A stretch of DNA of 52,169 bases from an uncultured Lachnospiraceae bacterium (GCA_947566705.1 CANOLA010000010.1:1-52169); one strand, 5' to 3'; shown: positions 15,351 to 25,534, counted from the first letter of the stretch. Made by a program: numbers and translations. The notes: generated by a model from the letters alone, not told the origin.

Positions 15351-16625
15351 ATGAAAGCAGACAAGAAAGTGATTGAAAGCATAACAGTTGCAAGCCTTGC
15401 AATGGCACTTGCAATCACAGCAGTTACGGGTAACGGGATAAACACTGCAGGACACAGCCAGGCAGTGGAAACACAGTTAGAAGAAAACGGAATTGCCGGA
15501 GTTGCAGTTACAGTGAACAGATACAATGAGGAGGCAGCAAACGAGCTTAATAATCTTTCCATTGAAAAAGAAGAGATGGATATACTTGCTGCATCAGCAG
15601 AACCGGAAGTGAGTACGGAAGAAGAGATGGCTGCTGTAAGGGAAGCGGCTGTTTCAATTAAGGATACTATCTCAGCAAAAGACGTTAGTGTGGAAGAAAA
15701 GGATACTTCCGCAAAAGAAGATAAATGGGAAAACAAGCTGATGGCCAAAGTGGACAATTTCTTATATGTCCGTGAAAAACCGGATGCGGATTCCAAGGTT
15801 GTTGGTAAAATGTACAAGGGTGACTGTGCAACCATCACAAAGACCGGAAAAACCTGGACGAAAATCAAGTCTGGAAAAGTTACCGGATATGTAAAGAACG
15901 AGTACTGCATCACAGGAAAGAAAGCATATAAATATGCCAAAAAACATTGTGACACAGTTGCAAAGGTTTCCATTGACGGACTTCGTATCCGTAAAAAGCC
16001 AAGTACGGACGCGGCAGTTATCAAGGCGGTTGTTTCCGGTGATAAGCTTGTCGTGGACACTAAGGCAAAGAAAAAAGACGGCTGGGTGGCAGTAAAGGTT
16101 GATTCCAGTACCTGCTATGTCAGTGACGAATATGTAACTGTAAAGTTAAATATAGGAAAGGCAATTACTCTGGCGGATGAAATGGCAGAATGGAAGGCAG
16201 CGCAGGAAAGAAAAGCAGCCGCAAATGCAGCATCATCCGGTAACAGTTCCTCATCTGCTGGTTCCAGCAATGCACCGACTTCAGTGACCGCTGATGATGA
16301 AACGCTTCTTGCAGCACTGATCCAGTGTGAGGCTGGCGGAGAGGGTTCCCAGTGTATGACGGCAGTTGCAGCAGTGGTGTTAAACCGAGTACACAGCGGC
16401 AGTTTTCCGAACACCATCCGCGGGGTAATTTACCAGAGCGGACAGTTCGGTCCGGCATCTTCCGGAAGGCTTGCATCAAGACTTGCAAATGGTGTCAGCT
16501 CAAGTGCAAGGGCTGCAGCAAGGGCTGCTTTAAACGGAAGTGATCCGACAGGCGGAGCCAAGTATTTTAAGCTTGCATCCAGCGGTCATCCGGGAGTTGT
16601 GATTGGCGCGGTTGTATTTTATTAA
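15351..16625 (+). CDS. secreted SH3b-SH3b-cell wall hydrolase (SleB/Hydrolase_2 type)
   Basis: A 424-residue exported protein. Residues 1-~35 act as a signal or anchor (VASLAMALAITAV). Residues ~45-125 are a low-complexity Glu/Ala/Ser/Lys linker. Two bacterial SH3 domains follow: ~128-190 (NFLYVREKPDADSKVVGKMYKG) and ~200-265 (DGLRIRKKPSTDAAVIKAV), which bind cell wall. After an Ala/Ser linker, residues ~314-424 form a Hydrolase_2 domain: LLAALIQCEAGGEGSQCMTAVAAVVLNRV with the catalytic glutamate of the EAGGE motif, FPNTIRGVIYQSGQFGP, and a final GHPGVVIGAVVFY. It should cleave peptidoglycan, as in SleB-type lytic enzymes. GGAGG precedes ATG 15351. Confidence 0.9.
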   Translation: MKADKKVIESITVASLAMALAITAVTGNGINTAGHSQAVETQLEENGIAGVAVTVNRYNEEAANELNNLSIEKEEMDILAASAEPEVSTEEEMAAVREAAVSIKDTISAKDVSVEEKDTSAKEDKWENKLMAKVDNFLYVREKPDADSKVVGKMYKGDCATITKTGKTWTKIKSGKVTGYVKNEYCITGKKAYKYAKKHCDTVAKVSIDGLRIRKKPSTDAAVIKAVVSGDKLVVDTKAKKKDGWVAVKVDSSTCYVSDEYVTVKLNIGKAITLADEMAEWKAAQERKAAANAASSGNSSSSAGSSNAPTSVTADDETLLAALIQCEAGGEGSQCMTAVAAVVLNRVHSGSFPNTIRGVIYQSGQFGPASSGRLASRLANGVSSSARAAARAALNGSDPTGGAKYFKLASSGHPGVVIGAVVFY

Positions 16626-16632
16626 AAAACAG

Positions 16633-16670
16633 AAGGCTGTTACACGAATTTTCGTGCAACAGCCTTTTTT
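16633..16670 (+). terminator. terminator of the cell wall hydrolase gene
   Basis: AAGGCTGTT (16633-16641) pairs with AACAGCC (16658-16664), with an inner CACGAA/TTCGTG stem, and a run of six T follows. A textbook intrinsic terminator. Confidence 0.92.
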
Positions 16671-16746
16671 GTATATGACAGACCAGAAGAGGAGGGGATT
16701 GCCGGGCTGGGGAATTAGACGGTGTAAAACTCAGGTTCCGGGTATC

Positions 16747-16776
16747 TTGCAATATAGGAATGGAGTGTGATATAAT
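16747..16776 (+). promoter_or_regulatory. promoter of the hybrid histidine kinase gene
   Basis: TTGCAA (16747-16752), 18-bp spacer, TATAAT (16771-16776). Confidence 0.65.
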
Positions 16777-16832
16777 GAAAACCAATACGTAAATTGTCGG
16801 ACTGGACAGATATTTACAAGGAGAATATGATA

Positions 16833-19394
16833 ATGGATAAAGGTGGAATTAATAAAAAAACTTCACGCTTTCTGGTTGGGAGTTTTATAGTCCTGATTTT
16901 TGTCAGTATAATTGTATTCCTTTTGATGGGGCTGTATATTAGTCAGACCGGAGTTGACACGATTAATGAAGTTGGCAATTTATATATGGATGGAATGAGT
17001 GACCAGATATCCGCACATTTTGAAACGCTTATTGATGCAAAATTTGAGCAGGCAGAAACTGCTGTTGAGGTTGTTTCACAGCAGGATGAAGATCTGGAAG
17101 CGTTGTATAATGAGCTGGTATACCGTGTGCAGGTAAGGGATTTTGAATATCTGGCACTTTGTTCAAAAAATGGCAGGCTGCAGACACTTTATGGAAATCA
17201 GATGAAGCTGACGGATCCGGATCCGTTTTATCATTCGCTGAGGCAGAAGGAAAAAAAACTGGCGGTTGGGACGGACAGTACCGGACGTGATATTATTATG
17301 TTCGGTGTTGAAGCTGATTATCCGATGGAGGACGGGGAAAAATGTATGGCGATTGTCGTGGGTCTTCCGGTTGAATATATCACGAATATGTTAGGAATGC
17401 AGGAAGAAGCTGCGCTGGTTCATTCACATATTATTCGTAAGGATGGCAGTTTTGTTATACATGATTCAAATGTAGATGATACGAATTACTTTGATTATAC
17501 ATATGAAAAATATGATGCGGATAATAGGGATAAGGTAGAAGAATATATTAAGGGTCTGACTGCTGCGATGGAAAAAGGTGAAAATTTTTCGGTGATTTTT
17601 CAGCTGGAAGACAGCAGACAGCAGGTATACAGTACTGCCCTGGAGCATACCGAGTGGTATCTCATCACCATACTTCCGTTTGGGATTCTGGATGAAACCG
17701 TTAATTCCTTAAACTGGCGGAGGACGCTTGCGACAGTTGCCGCCTTTTCGGTTGTGTGCTTTATGCTGCTGCTGATTTTTTACTGGTATTTCCGACTGCT
17801 GCGCCAGCAGTTCCGCGAGGTGGAAGAGGCACGTGATGTGGCGGTACGGGCTACAAAAGCAAAGAGTGAGTTTCTTTCTAATATGAGTCATGACATCCGG
17901 ACACCGATGAATGCAATTGTAGGTATGACAGCTATTGCAACTGCGCATATTGATGACAGTGAGCAGGTGCGTAACTGTCTGCGGAAGATTACCCTGTCTG
18001 GTAAACATCTGCTGGGATTAATTAATGATGTGCTTGATATGTCCAAAATTGAAAGCGGCAAGATGACCCTGAGCATGGACCAGGTTTCGCTTCCGGAGGT
18101 TATTGAAGGGGTTGTGGGAATTGTACAGTCGCAGATTCGGGGGAAGAAACAGAATTTTAATGTACATGTTGATAATATTGAAGCAGAGGATGTGTACTGT
18201 GACGGGGTGCGTTTAAATCAGGTTCTGCTCAATCTCCTGTCAAATGCGGTCAAATATACTCCTGAAGAAGGAACCATTAATCTGTCTTTGTATGAGGAAA
18301 AATCACCAAAAGGAGACGAGTTTATCCGGGTGCATGTAAAGGTGGATGATAATGGGATTGGAATGTCAGAAGAATTTCTGCAGAAGATATTTGATTCCTA
18401 CAGCCGGGCAGACAATAAGCGTGTCCACAGGACGGAGGGAGCCGGTCTGGGGATGGCGATTACCAAGTATATCGTGGATGCAATGGGCGGAACAGTTGAA
18501 GTGCAGAGTGAGCTTGGAAAAGGAACATTATTTCATCTTATACTGGATTTTGAAAAAGCTTTGGTTAAAGAAGCAGATATGGTTCTTCCGGCATGGAAGA
18601 TGCTGGTTGTGGATGATGATGAAATGATGTGCCGTACAACCGTGGAAGCATTATCCACGATTGGCATACAGGCTGAATGGGCGCTGAGCGGAGAGGAGGC
18701 AGTAGAGCAAGTACAAAAGCACCGCCGGCAGAGGAACGACTATGAGATAATTCTTCTGGACTGGAAGCTTCCGGGAATGAACGGCCTTCAGGCGGCAAGG
18801 GAGATTCGGCGAGAACTGGGGCATGATATTCCGATTCTGTTAATTTCTGCATATGACTGGAGTGAGTTTGAAAGCGAGGCCAGGGAATCTGGAATTACAG
18901 GATTTATTTCCAAGCCGCTGTTTCGGTCAACACTGTATTACGGACTGCGGAAATACATGAATTATGAAGAAACACAGACGGATAGAAATGAAGAGAATAT
19001 GGAACTGGCAGGGTACAGGGTACTGGTTGCAGAGGATAACGATTTAAACTGGGAAGTTTTAAATGAACTGCTTTCTGACATAGGACTGAAGCCGGAATGG
19101 GCGGAAAATGGACAAATCTGTCTGGAAAAGTTTGAGCAGGCCGAAGAGGGATATTATGCTGCTGTTTTCATGGATATCCGGATGCCTGTTATGACAGGTT
19201 ATGAAGCAACAGAGGCAATCCGTGCCCTTGCCCGTCCGGACGCAAAGACGATTCCGATTATTGCAATGACGGCGGATGCATTTTCAGAAGATGTACAGCG
19301 CTGTCTGGACTGCGGGATGAATGCACACACATCCAAGCCGGTGAATATGAATGAAATTGTGTTCCTGCTGAAAAAATTTATTCTGGGTGATTAA
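16833..19394 (+). CDS. hybrid sensor histidine kinase with two receiver domains
   Basis: An 853-residue membrane signalling protein. Order: membrane helix ~12-34; extracellular sensor ~35-285, probably double-Cache-like; second membrane helix ~298-322; HisKA with the phosphorylated His in FLSNMSHDIRTPMNAIVGM (~H353); HATPase_c with NQVLLNLLSNAVKYT, DDNGIGMS and EGAGLGMAI; receiver 1 with VVDDDE, phospho-acceptor D in LLDWKLPGMNG (~D643) and SKPL; receiver 2 with AEDND, D in FMDIRMPVMTG (~D781) and SKPV. No DNA-binding output or Hpt domain is present, so the partner is elsewhere. ATG 16833 has AAGGAG at nine bases. The cbiK ribosome site lies just past its stop. Confidence 0.93.
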   Translation: MDKGGINKKTSRFLVGSFIVLIFVSIIVFLLMGLYISQTGVDTINEVGNLYMDGMSDQISAHFETLIDAKFEQAETAVEVVSQQDEDLEALYNELVYRVQVRDFEYLALCSKNGRLQTLYGNQMKLTDPDPFYHSLRQKEKKLAVGTDSTGRDIIMFGVEADYPMEDGEKCMAIVVGLPVEYITNMLGMQEEAALVHSHIIRKDGSFVIHDSNVDDTNYFDYTYEKYDADNRDKVEEYIKGLTAAMEKGENFSVIFQLEDSRQQVYSTALEHTEWYLITILPFGILDETVNSLNWRRTLATVAAFSVVCFMLLLIFYWYFRLLRQQFREVEEARDVAVRATKAKSEFLSNMSHDIRTPMNAIVGMTAIATAHIDDSEQVRNCLRKITLSGKHLLGLINDVLDMSKIESGKMTLSMDQVSLPEVIEGVVGIVQSQIRGKKQNFNVHVDNIEAEDVYCDGVRLNQVLLNLLSNAVKYTPEEGTINLSLYEEKSPKGDEFIRVHVKVDDNGIGMSEEFLQKIFDSYSRADNKRVHRTEGAGLGMAITKYIVDAMGGTVEVQSELGKGTLFHLILDFEKALVKEADMVLPAWKMLVVDDDEMMCRTTVEALSTIGIQAEWALSGEEAVEQVQKHRRQRNDYEIILLDWKLPGMNGLQAAREIRRELGHDIPILLISAYDWSEFESEARESGITGFISKPLFRSTLYYGLRKYMNYEETQTDRNEENMELAGYRVLVAEDNDLNWEVLNELLSDIGLKPEWAENGQICLEKFEQAEEGYYAAVFMDIRMPVMTGYEATEAIRALARPDAKTIPIIAMTADAFSEDVQRCLDCGMNAHTSKPVNMNEIVFLLKKFILGD

Positions 19395-19416
19395 TATCAA
19401 TAAGGAGAACGAAAAG

Positions 19417-20256
19417 ATGAAGGCGGCATATCCAGACTATACCGGAAATGAGGACGGAATTGGGGAACGAGAGCTGCTTGTGGTGAGTTTCGGGACAAGT
19501 TATAACGATGACAGGGAGCGGACAATCGGTGGAATTGAGCAGGCACTGGAAAAGGAATTTGGTTCAGAGTATGCAGTAAGAAGAGGTTTTACAAGCGGTA
19601 AGATTACAAAACTCTTAAAAAGCCGTGACAATATTGTGATTGATGATGTACGTGAGGCACTGGAGCGGGCGGCAAATAACGGCGTGAAGATACTGGCTGT
19701 CCAGCCGACACATCTGATGGAAGGCAGCGAATACCATAAAATGTGTACAGAAATTGAAAAACACGCAGCGGCTTTTGACCAGGTGGCGGTCGGAAAGCCG
19801 CTTCTTTCATCCTGGCAGGATGAGAAGGATGTAATGGAAGCGGTTATACAGGCAACGGCAGAGGATGATGACGGGGATACAGCGGTCTGTCTGATGGGGC
19901 ATGGAACAGAAGCTTTGTCCAATCAGGTCTATACTGACATGCAGGAGCTTTTATCTGAAAACGGTTACAAAAACTACTTTGTTGGAACAGTTGAGGCGGA
20001 GCCGGCGTTAGAAGATGTTCTTGCACAGGTGAAAAAGGGAAGTTACAGTCGGGTGGTACTGCGTCCGTTTATGATTGTCGCGGGAGACCATGCCAATAAC
20101 GATATGGCAGGAGATGAAGCCGGTTCCTGGCAGTCGGCGTTTGCAGAAGCCGGGTATGAGGTGAAATGTATTGTGGAGGGACTGGGACAGCTTCCTGCCA
20201 TCCAGGCTGTATTTGTCAGACATGCGAAAGAAGCTGTCAGTTCCCTGAAAGAATAG
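19417..20256 (+). CDS. cbiK: CbiK-type sirohydrochlorin cobaltochelatase
   Basis: A 279-residue class II chelatase that inserts cobalt into sirohydrochlorin in the anaerobic cobalamin pathway. Features: LLVVSFGTSYNDDRERTIGGIE at the N-terminus, VQPTHLMEGSEYHKM with the first metal-binding histidine, CLMGHGTEALSNQVY, and FMIVAGDHANNDMAGDE, where GDHA carries the second catalytic histidine. No signal peptide, so cytosolic. ATG 19417 follows AAGGAGA; an upstream GTG (19387) would overlap the kinase gene. It follows the kinase by 22 bp, apparently in one transcript, with no other cobalamin genes and no cobalamin riboswitch visible here. Confidence 0.9.
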   Translation: MKAAYPDYTGNEDGIGERELLVVSFGTSYNDDRERTIGGIEQALEKEFGSEYAVRRGFTSGKITKLLKSRDNIVIDDVREALERAANNGVKILAVQPTHLMEGSEYHKMCTEIEKHAAAFDQVAVGKPLLSSWQDEKDVMEAVIQATAEDDDGDTAVCLMGHGTEALSNQVYTDMQELLSENGYKNYFVGTVEAEPALEDVLAQVKKGSYSRVVLRPFMIVAGDHANNDMAGDEAGSWQSAFAEAGYEVKCIVEGLGQLPAIQAVFVRHAKEAVSSLKE

Positions 20257-20280
20257 ATTTTCCAGCAGCAGGGGCAGAGG

Positions 20281-21168
20281 TTAATCTGTCCTTTTGCTTC
20301 CCCAGAAAAACAATGCAACTGTTCCCGGACCGGTATGGCTGCCGATAGTGGTTCCGATATTATTTATGAGTACTTTGCCATCCAGCTTCGGAAACTCTGC
20401 TTCGATAAGGTCCGCAACAGCCCTGGCATCTTCGTAGCATGCTGACTGTGATATAAAACACCTGCCTGAATAATCTCTGCCGTTTTCGGCGAACTCTTCC
20501 ATTTTCTTTACAATTTCATGAATGACCTTTTTCTTTCCCCTGATTTTAAATCTTGGAACCAGTTTTCCCTGGCTGTCCACGTTAAGCAGCGGGCAGATAT
20601 TCAGTACGCTGCCAATGGCACCGGACGTTTTGGAAATCCGCCCTCCTTTTATATAAAAGGTCAGGTCAGTGGAAAAGAACCAGTGCTGTAAATTCAGCCG
20701 GTGGTTTTCCAGAAAATGCGCCAGTTCATCTATTGATTTCCCTTCATCCCTCATGCGGGCAAGCGTGTCCATGATCAGGCCGTATCCGCTGGAGGCGCCG
20801 AGGGAATCAATAATATAGATTTTACGGTCAGGATAGCGTTCTTCCAGTACGGATTTTGCAATACTGGCAGAATTGATAACACCGGTAATGCCAGAAGAGA
20901 GACATACATGTAAAATGTCGTACCCGTCTTCCAGAAACGGGGCAAAATAAGCTTCAAATTCCCCGGCGTTTATCTGTGAGGTTTTCGTTTCGGCGCCGTC
21001 CGCCATTTTCTGGTAAAATTCATCAAATGGTATGGTCTGGCCAAGGTCATCACTGTACATAACCCCGTCCAGTTCGTAATGAAAGCAGATGTATTTTACG
21101 TTGATTTTTTCAAAATGTTCCCTGGATAAATCTGCGGTAGAGCAGCAGCTGATAATATATTTGTTCAT
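20281..21168 (-). CDS. DegV family fatty-acid-binding protein
   Basis: A 295-residue DegV/FakB fold protein. Members bind a fatty acid and present it to the FakA kinase. Visible are the N-terminal YIISCCSTADLS strand-loop, the DELDGVMYSDDLG region, SSGITGVINSASIA (the STG-like fatty-acid carboxylate loop), IIDSLGASSGYGL, and the C-terminal IGTTIGSHTGPGTVALFFWG, a family hallmark. Start at 21168 is favoured because AAGGGGGA lies just upstream; the frame could start five codons earlier. No fakA homologue is in the window. Convergent with cbiK, 24 bp apart. Confidence 0.93.
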   Translation of the reverse strand: MNKYIISCCSTADLSREHFEKINVKYICFHYELDGVMYSDDLGQTIPFDEFYQKMADGAETKTSQINAGEFEAYFAPFLEDGYDILHVCLSSGITGVINSASIAKSVLEERYPDRKIYIIDSLGASSGYGLIMDTLARMRDEGKSIDELAHFLENHRLNLQHWFFSTDLTFYIKGGRISKTSGAIGSVLNICPLLNVDSQGKLVPRFKIRGKKKVIHEIVKKMEEFAENGRDYSGRCFISQSACYEDARAVADLIEAEFPKLDGKVLINNIGTTIGSHTGPGTVALFFWGSKRTD

Positions 21169-21253
21169 AAAATCCCCCTTCATGTTTCCCTGCTATATTA
21201 AATTGTAATATTGAAAGAGATTTTATTCAAGAATGAAATTTTATGGGAATGGA

Positions 21254-21282
21254 TTGATTTCAGTTTCCAATTCGCATATACT
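21254..21282 (+). promoter_or_regulatory. promoter of the ornithine carbamoyltransferase gene
   Basis: TTGATT (21254-21259), 17 bp, TATACT (21277-21282). An ~80-nt leader precedes the AGGAGGAAG ribosome site. Confidence 0.7.
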
Positions 21283-21369
21283 ATTAAGTACAGTGGATAA
21301 AGCAAAGCGGTGCAGCTTTCAGTGCTCCCATGGGGCATGAATTAAAATGGAAATACAGGAGGAAGAGTA

Positions 21370-22359
21370 ATGACATTAAAGGGACGGAATTTTTTAAAGA
21401 TTATGGATTTTACGCCGGAGGAGATTTTACATTTAATTGACCTGTCCGCAGAGCTTAAGGAAAAAAAACGCCAGGGCATCATACATGACAGTCTTGTGGG
21501 TAAAAATATAGCACTGATTTTTGAAAAGACAAGTACCAGAACCCGCTGTTCCTTTGAAGTGGCAGCACATGACCTTGGGATGCATGCAACCTATCTGGAT
21601 CCGGGAGCTTCCCAGATTGGAAAGAAAGAGAGCATACCGGATACGGCGCGGGTGCTTGGAAGAATGTTTGACGGAATCGAGTACCGGGGGTTTGAGCAGG
21701 AAATTGTAGAGGAACTTGCGAAATACGCCGGGGTTCCGGTCTGGAACGGCCTGACGAATGAGTCCCATCCGACGCAGATTATTGCGGATATGCTGACTGT
21801 CAGGGAACATCTTGGAAAATTAAAAGACGTAAAATTTGTATATATGGGGGATGCCCGTTATAATATGGGTAATTCCCTGATGGTGGCATGTGCAAAGCTG
21901 GGGATGCATTTTGTTGCATGTACCAGCCCGAAGTATTATCCGGACAGTAAACTGGTAGATTACTGTGTGGATGTGGCTTCCACCACCGGGGCGTCCATTA
22001 CACTGACTGACAATGTGGCGGATGCAACGGCGGATGCGGATGTTATTTACACGGATGTGTGGGTGTCCATGGGAGAGCCGGAAGAGGTCTGGGCAGAACG
22101 GATTCAGGAATTAAAGCCGTACCAGGTAAATGCAGAAGCATTTAAAAATGCAAAGCCTGAGGCTGTATTCATGCACTGCCTGCCGGCATTCCATGATTTA
22201 AAAACCACAATCGGCAGACAGGTTTATGAAAAATTCGGGCTGTCCGAGCTGGAAGTTACGGACGAAGTGTTTGAGGGACCGCATTCGGTTGTATTTGACG
22301 AGGCAGAAAACCGTATGCATTCCATCAAAGCAATCATGAAAGCGACACTGTCAGATTAG
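21370..22359 (+). CDS. argF: ornithine carbamoyltransferase
   Basis: Catalyses carbamoyl phosphate + ornithine to citrulline, in arginine synthesis or, in reverse, in arginine deiminase catabolism. The 329-residue cytosolic enzyme has the carbamoyl phosphate motif [12 protein letters not shown] (residues ~55-66), the loop [32 protein letters not shown], ornithine-site VSMGEPEE and HCLPAFHD with the active-site cysteine. No arcA, arcC or other arg genes are adjacent, so anabolic or catabolic role cannot be set from context; argF is used as the general symbol. Confidence 0.95.
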   Translation: MTLKGRNFLKIMDFTPEEILHLIDLSAELKEKKRQGIIHDSLVGKNIALIFEKTSTRTRCSFEVAAHDLGMHATYLDPGASQIGKKESIPDTARVLGRMFDGIEYRGFEQEIVEELAKYAGVPVWNGLTNESHPTQIIADMLTVREHLGKLKDVKFVYMGDARYNMGNSLMVACAKLGMHFVACTSPKYYPDSKLVDYCVDVASTTGASITLTDNVADATADADVIYTDVWVSMGEPEEVWAERIQELKPYQVNAEAFKNAKPEAVFMHCLPAFHDLKTTIGRQVYEKFGLSELEVTDEVFEGPHSVVFDEAENRMHSIKAIMKATLSD

Positions 22360-22390
22360 TTAATGTAATACCCCTACACAGGAGCGGAAT

Positions 22391-23368
22391 ATGAAAGCTG
22401 AAATACTCAGGATGCTGCGGGAAACAGAAGGGTATGTTTCCGGGCAGGAAATGTGCAATAAATTTGGCGTGTCAAGAACTGCAGTCTGGAAAGTCATAAA
22501 CCAGCTCAGGGAGAACGGATACGAAATTGAATCCATACAGAATAAAGGATATCATCTGCTGTCCGTGCCGGATGTTATTAACGGGATTGAACTGGAAAGC
22601 ATACGGAATACAAAATGGGCTGGAAGTGAAACCTGTTATTTTGACAGTCTGGATTCCACAAATACAAAGGCTAAAGAACTGGCGGAAAGCGGTTATCCTT
22701 CCGGTACTTTTGTTGTTGCGGAACAGCAGACTGCAGGAAAGGGGCGCAGGGGACGCAGCTGGGTATCACCCCGCGGAACGGATATTTATATGACGCTTAT
22801 GCTCAAGCCTGATATAAATCCCAATAATGCCTCCATGCTGACACTTGTATCGGCAGTGGCAGTCTGCAATGCCATCCGCAGGGGGGCGGAGGTACAGGCA
22901 ATGATCAAATGGCCGAATGATGTTGTGGTGAACGGGAAAAAAATCTGTGGTATTTTAACGGAAATGAGCGCCCAGTTTGATTATATTAACCATATTGTCA
23001 TCGGTATCGGAATCAATGTACATAATGAACATTTTCCGGAGGAAATTGCAGAAACGGCGGGTTCGCTGCTGCTTGAATGCGGAAGGCGGTTTCACAGGGC
23101 GGATTTGATAGAAGGTTTTCTGGAAGAGTTTGAACGGCTGTATGATATCTATCTTGAAACGGAAGACATGACGGGGATGCAGAAGGAATATGACCAGATG
23201 CTTGTCAACAGGGGGCGGCAGGTGCGTGTTCTCGACCCGAAGGAGCCGTTTGAGGGAAAAGCAATGGGAATAACAAAAAGAGGGGAACTGATCGTGGATA
23301 CCTGGGAATCAAGAAAACTGGTATCCTCCGGGGAGGTTTCCGTGAGAGGAATATATGGATATGTCTAA
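22391..23368 (+). CDS. birA: BirA, biotin-protein ligase and biotin repressor
   Basis: A 325-residue bifunctional protein. An N-terminal winged helix-turn-helix (residues 1-~62: GYVSGQEMCNKFGVSRTAVWKVINQLRENGYEIES in two parts) implies DNA binding. The ligase domain has LDSTNTKAKELAESG, the biotinyl-AMP loop GKGRRGRSWVSPRGTDIYM, KWPNDVVVNGKKICGILTE, and GIGINVH. A C-terminal SH3-like domain follows (RQVRVLDPKEPFEGKAMGI). It activates biotin and attaches it to carboxylase carrier domains. It is 31 bp after argF and its end overlaps the next ORF by 14 bp. Confidence 0.95.
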   Translation: MKAEILRMLRETEGYVSGQEMCNKFGVSRTAVWKVINQLRENGYEIESIQNKGYHLLSVPDVINGIELESIRNTKWAGSETCYFDSLDSTNTKAKELAESGYPSGTFVVAEQQTAGKGRRGRSWVSPRGTDIYMTLMLKPDINPNNASMLTLVSAVAVCNAIRRGAEVQAMIKWPNDVVVNGKKICGILTEMSAQFDYINHIVIGIGINVHNEHFPEEIAETAGSLLLECGRRFHRADLIEGFLEEFERLYDIYLETEDMTGMQKEYDQMLVNRGRQVRVLDPKEPFEGKAMGITKRGELIVDTWESRKLVSSGEVSVRGIYGYV

Positions 23369-23687
23369 TGAAATGACGCTGTGTGTATCCAACAGTTACC
23401 AGAAAAAATTTTACCTGAATGAACAGTTTGACGGGCTGCCGCAGGCGGTACGTGACGAACTTAAGATTATGTGTGTGCTTTATACCGAGGATGTGGGCGG
23501 TATTCTGGAGCTTTTTTTCGAGGAGGACGGCACGCTGCAGTTTCGGACTTCCTGCGAGGAAGGGGATTTTTTCTATGATGAAATTGGAAGCGTTTTAAAA
23601 ATCAAGCAGTACCAGAATGAACGGCGGGAGCTGCTGGAGGAAATAGAAATTTATTACCGTATTTTTTATCTTGGAGAGGAAATGTAA
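23355..23687 (+). CDS. small acidic protein, DUF6145-like
   Basis: A 110-residue, Glu-rich, cytosolic protein with no signal or membrane segment. Residues ~25-100 include RDELKIMCVLYTEDVGGILELFFEEDGTLQF and YDEIGSVLKIKQYQ. I associate it with the DUF6145 family that sits between birA and coaX in Lachnospiraceae, though this is from memory of the neighbourhood and not a strong motif. It overlaps birA by 14 bp and abuts coaX without a gap, so it is translationally coupled. Function unknown. Confidence 0.65.
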   Translation: MDMSNEMTLCVSNSYQKKFYLNEQFDGLPQAVRDELKIMCVLYTEDVGGILELFFEEDGTLQFRTSCEEGDFFYDEIGSVLKIKQYQNERRELLEEIEIYYRIFYLGEEM

Positions 23688-24467
23688 ATGATATTAACAA
23701 TAGATGCCGGAAACACAAATATTACCTGCGGGGTTTTTGACAGGGATGAGATTGTGGCGAGTTTTCGGATAACAACGAAAATGCCGCGTACCTCGGATGA
23801 GTATGGGATGCTTCTTAGTACGCTGCTGGAGCAGAATAAAATTAAACCGTCAGATATCGGGGATGCAATTATCTGTTCAGTGGTGCCGAACATTATGCAT
23901 TCACTGAAAGGTGCGCTGGCAAAATATTTTCATATAGATCCGATTATTGTGGAGGCAGGAATCAAAACCGGAATCCGCATTGCAACGCCGAATCCGCAGC
24001 AGATCGGAGCGGATAGGATTGCAGATGCGGTGGGCGCTTATGAAATTTACGGAGGTCCGGTGCTTGTCATTGATTTTGGGACAGCCACTACCTATGATTT
24101 TGTGGACGAGGGCGGTTCGTTTCTTGGCGGAATTACCGCACCGGGTATCCGTATTTCCGCAAAAGCTCTGTGGGAGGATGCAGCAAAGCTGCCGGAGATA
24201 GAAATAAAAAAGCCGGCAGGTATTCTTGGGAAAGATACCATATCAAGTATGCAGTCGGGTCTTGTGTACGGGCAGATCGGGCAGACGGAATATATTATCC
24301 GCAGGGTAAAAGAAGAAGTCGGACTGGATAATATCAAAACAGTCGTAACAGGCGGGCTTGGAAGGATCATTTCCAACGAGACGGACTCCATAGATATTTA
24401 TGACCCGAACCTTACACTGAAAGGTATTTACCGTGTATATAAAAAACAGAACCGGAAAACATCATGA
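23688..24467 (+). CDS. coaX: type III pantothenate kinase
   Basis: First step of coenzyme A synthesis, phosphorylating pantothenate in the cytosol. The 259-residue protein shows the ASKHA-fold motifs of Coa[17 protein letters not shown] (phosphate 1), the pantothenate-site region [33 protein letters not shown] (phosphate 2) and [25 protein letters not shown]. Type III enzymes are not feedback-inhibited by CoA and need a monovalent cation. The stop overlaps the dusB start (ATGA). Confidence 0.95.
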   Translation: MILTIDAGNTNITCGVFDRDEIVASFRITTKMPRTSDEYGMLLSTLLEQNKIKPSDIGDAIICSVVPNIMHSLKGALAKYFHIDPIIVEAGIKTGIRIATPNPQQIGADRIADAVGAYEIYGGPVLVIDFGTATTYDFVDEGGSFLGGITAPGIRISAKALWEDAAKLPEIEIKKPAGILGKDTISSMQSGLVYGQIGQTEYIIRRVKEEVGLDNIKTVVTGGLGRIISNETDSIDIYDPNLTLKGIYRVYKKQNRKTS

Positions 24468-25444
24468 TAAACCAGATAAAACCATTGAAAATCGGCAGTG
24501 TGACGCTGCCAAACAACCTGATACTGGCTCCCATGGCAGGTGTAACGGACCTGCCATTTCGCTTGCTCTGCAGGGAGCAGGGGGCGGGGCTTTTGTGCAT
24601 GGAAATGGTAAGCGCAAAGGCCATTCTTTATAAAAACCGGAATACAGCCGGTCTGCTTTCCATTCATCCTGGGGAACATCCGGTTTCCCTGCAGCTTTTT
24701 GGTTCCGACCCGGATATTATATCGGAAATTGCACATCAGATTGAGGAGCGGCCGTTCGATATCCTGGATTTAAATATGGGATGCCCGGTCCCCAAAATTG
24801 TGAATAACGGCGAGGGCTCAGCGCTGATGAAAAATCCCCTTCTTGCCGGAAGGATAATCGAAAAAACGGTGAAAGCCATAAAAAAGCCGGTCACTGTTAA
24901 AATCCGCAAAGGATTTGATGACGAACACGTCAATGCCGTAGAGCTTGCTAAAATTGCGGAAGACGCCGGAGCGGCAGCGGTTGCGGTACACGGAAGGACA
25001 CGGGAACAGTTTTATGCCGGAAAGGCGGACTGGGAAATTATAAGGCAGGTAAAGGAGGCGGTATCCATTCCGGTAATCGGAAACGGGGACCTGCTGACTG
25101 CGGAGGATGTTACCGCCATGGGGCAGCAGACGGGGTGCGACGGATTTATGATTGCCCGCGGGGCGCAGGGAAACCCATGGATATTTAAGCAGATTCTCCA
25201 GTATTATAAAACGGGGGAACAGCTTCCCAGACCGTCAGTAATGGAAGTAAAACAGATGATTTTGCGCCATGCGCGGATGATGCTGGAATTTAAGGGGGAT
25301 TATATTGGAATACGGGAGATTCGTAAACATGCGGCATGGTATACCGCAGGATATTCCGGTTCCTCACGTCTGCGGGTGGCGATTAATGCAGTAGAAAGCT
25401 ATGAAGAACTGGAAGAGGTGCTGCAGGACTGGCAGGAATCTTGA
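24464..25444 (+). CDS. dusB: tRNA-dihydrouridine synthase (DusB-type)
   Basis: FMN enzyme reducing uridines in the D-loop of tRNA. The 326-residue TIM-barrel protein has [12 protein letters not shown], the substrate loop [19 protein letters not shown] with the active-site cysteine, [23 protein letters not shown] and [11 protein letters not shown]. Start ATG 24464 overlaps the coaX stop by four bases. In many Firmicutes dusB lies near lysS and greA, and that order is kept here. Confidence 0.95.
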   Translation: MINQIKPLKIGSVTLPNNLILAPMAGVTDLPFRLLCREQGAGLLCMEMVSAKAILYKNRNTAGLLSIHPGEHPVSLQLFGSDPDIISEIAHQIEERPFDILDLNMGCPVPKIVNNGEGSALMKNPLLAGRIIEKTVKAIKKPVTVKIRKGFDDEHVNAVELAKIAEDAGAAAVAVHGRTREQFYAGKADWEIIRQVKEAVSIPVIGNGDLLTAEDVTAMGQQTGCDGFMIARGAQGNPWIFKQILQYYKTGEQLPRPSVMEVKQMILRHARMMLEFKGDYIGIREIRKHAAWYTAGYSGSSRLRVAINAVESYEELEEVLQDWQES

Positions 25445-25469
25445 CAACAGGCGGTCAATTCGATATAAT
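25441..25469 (+). promoter_or_regulatory. sigma-A promoter of greA (and probably lysS)
   Basis: TTGACA (25441-25446), 17 bp, TATAAT (25464-25469). Consensus hexamers and spacing; the -35 overlaps the dusB stop codon. Confidence 0.88.
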
Positions 25470-25534
25470 ACGTGGGTTGAACTGTAACGTAAATCAGCCT
25501 TTGGGGCAAATAAAAATAAAAGCGGGGTAGTGAA

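Noticed and set aside
19395-19416. cobalamin riboswitch ahead of cbiK
   Set aside because: Only 22 bases separate the kinase stop and cbiK start; there is no room for the conserved elements.
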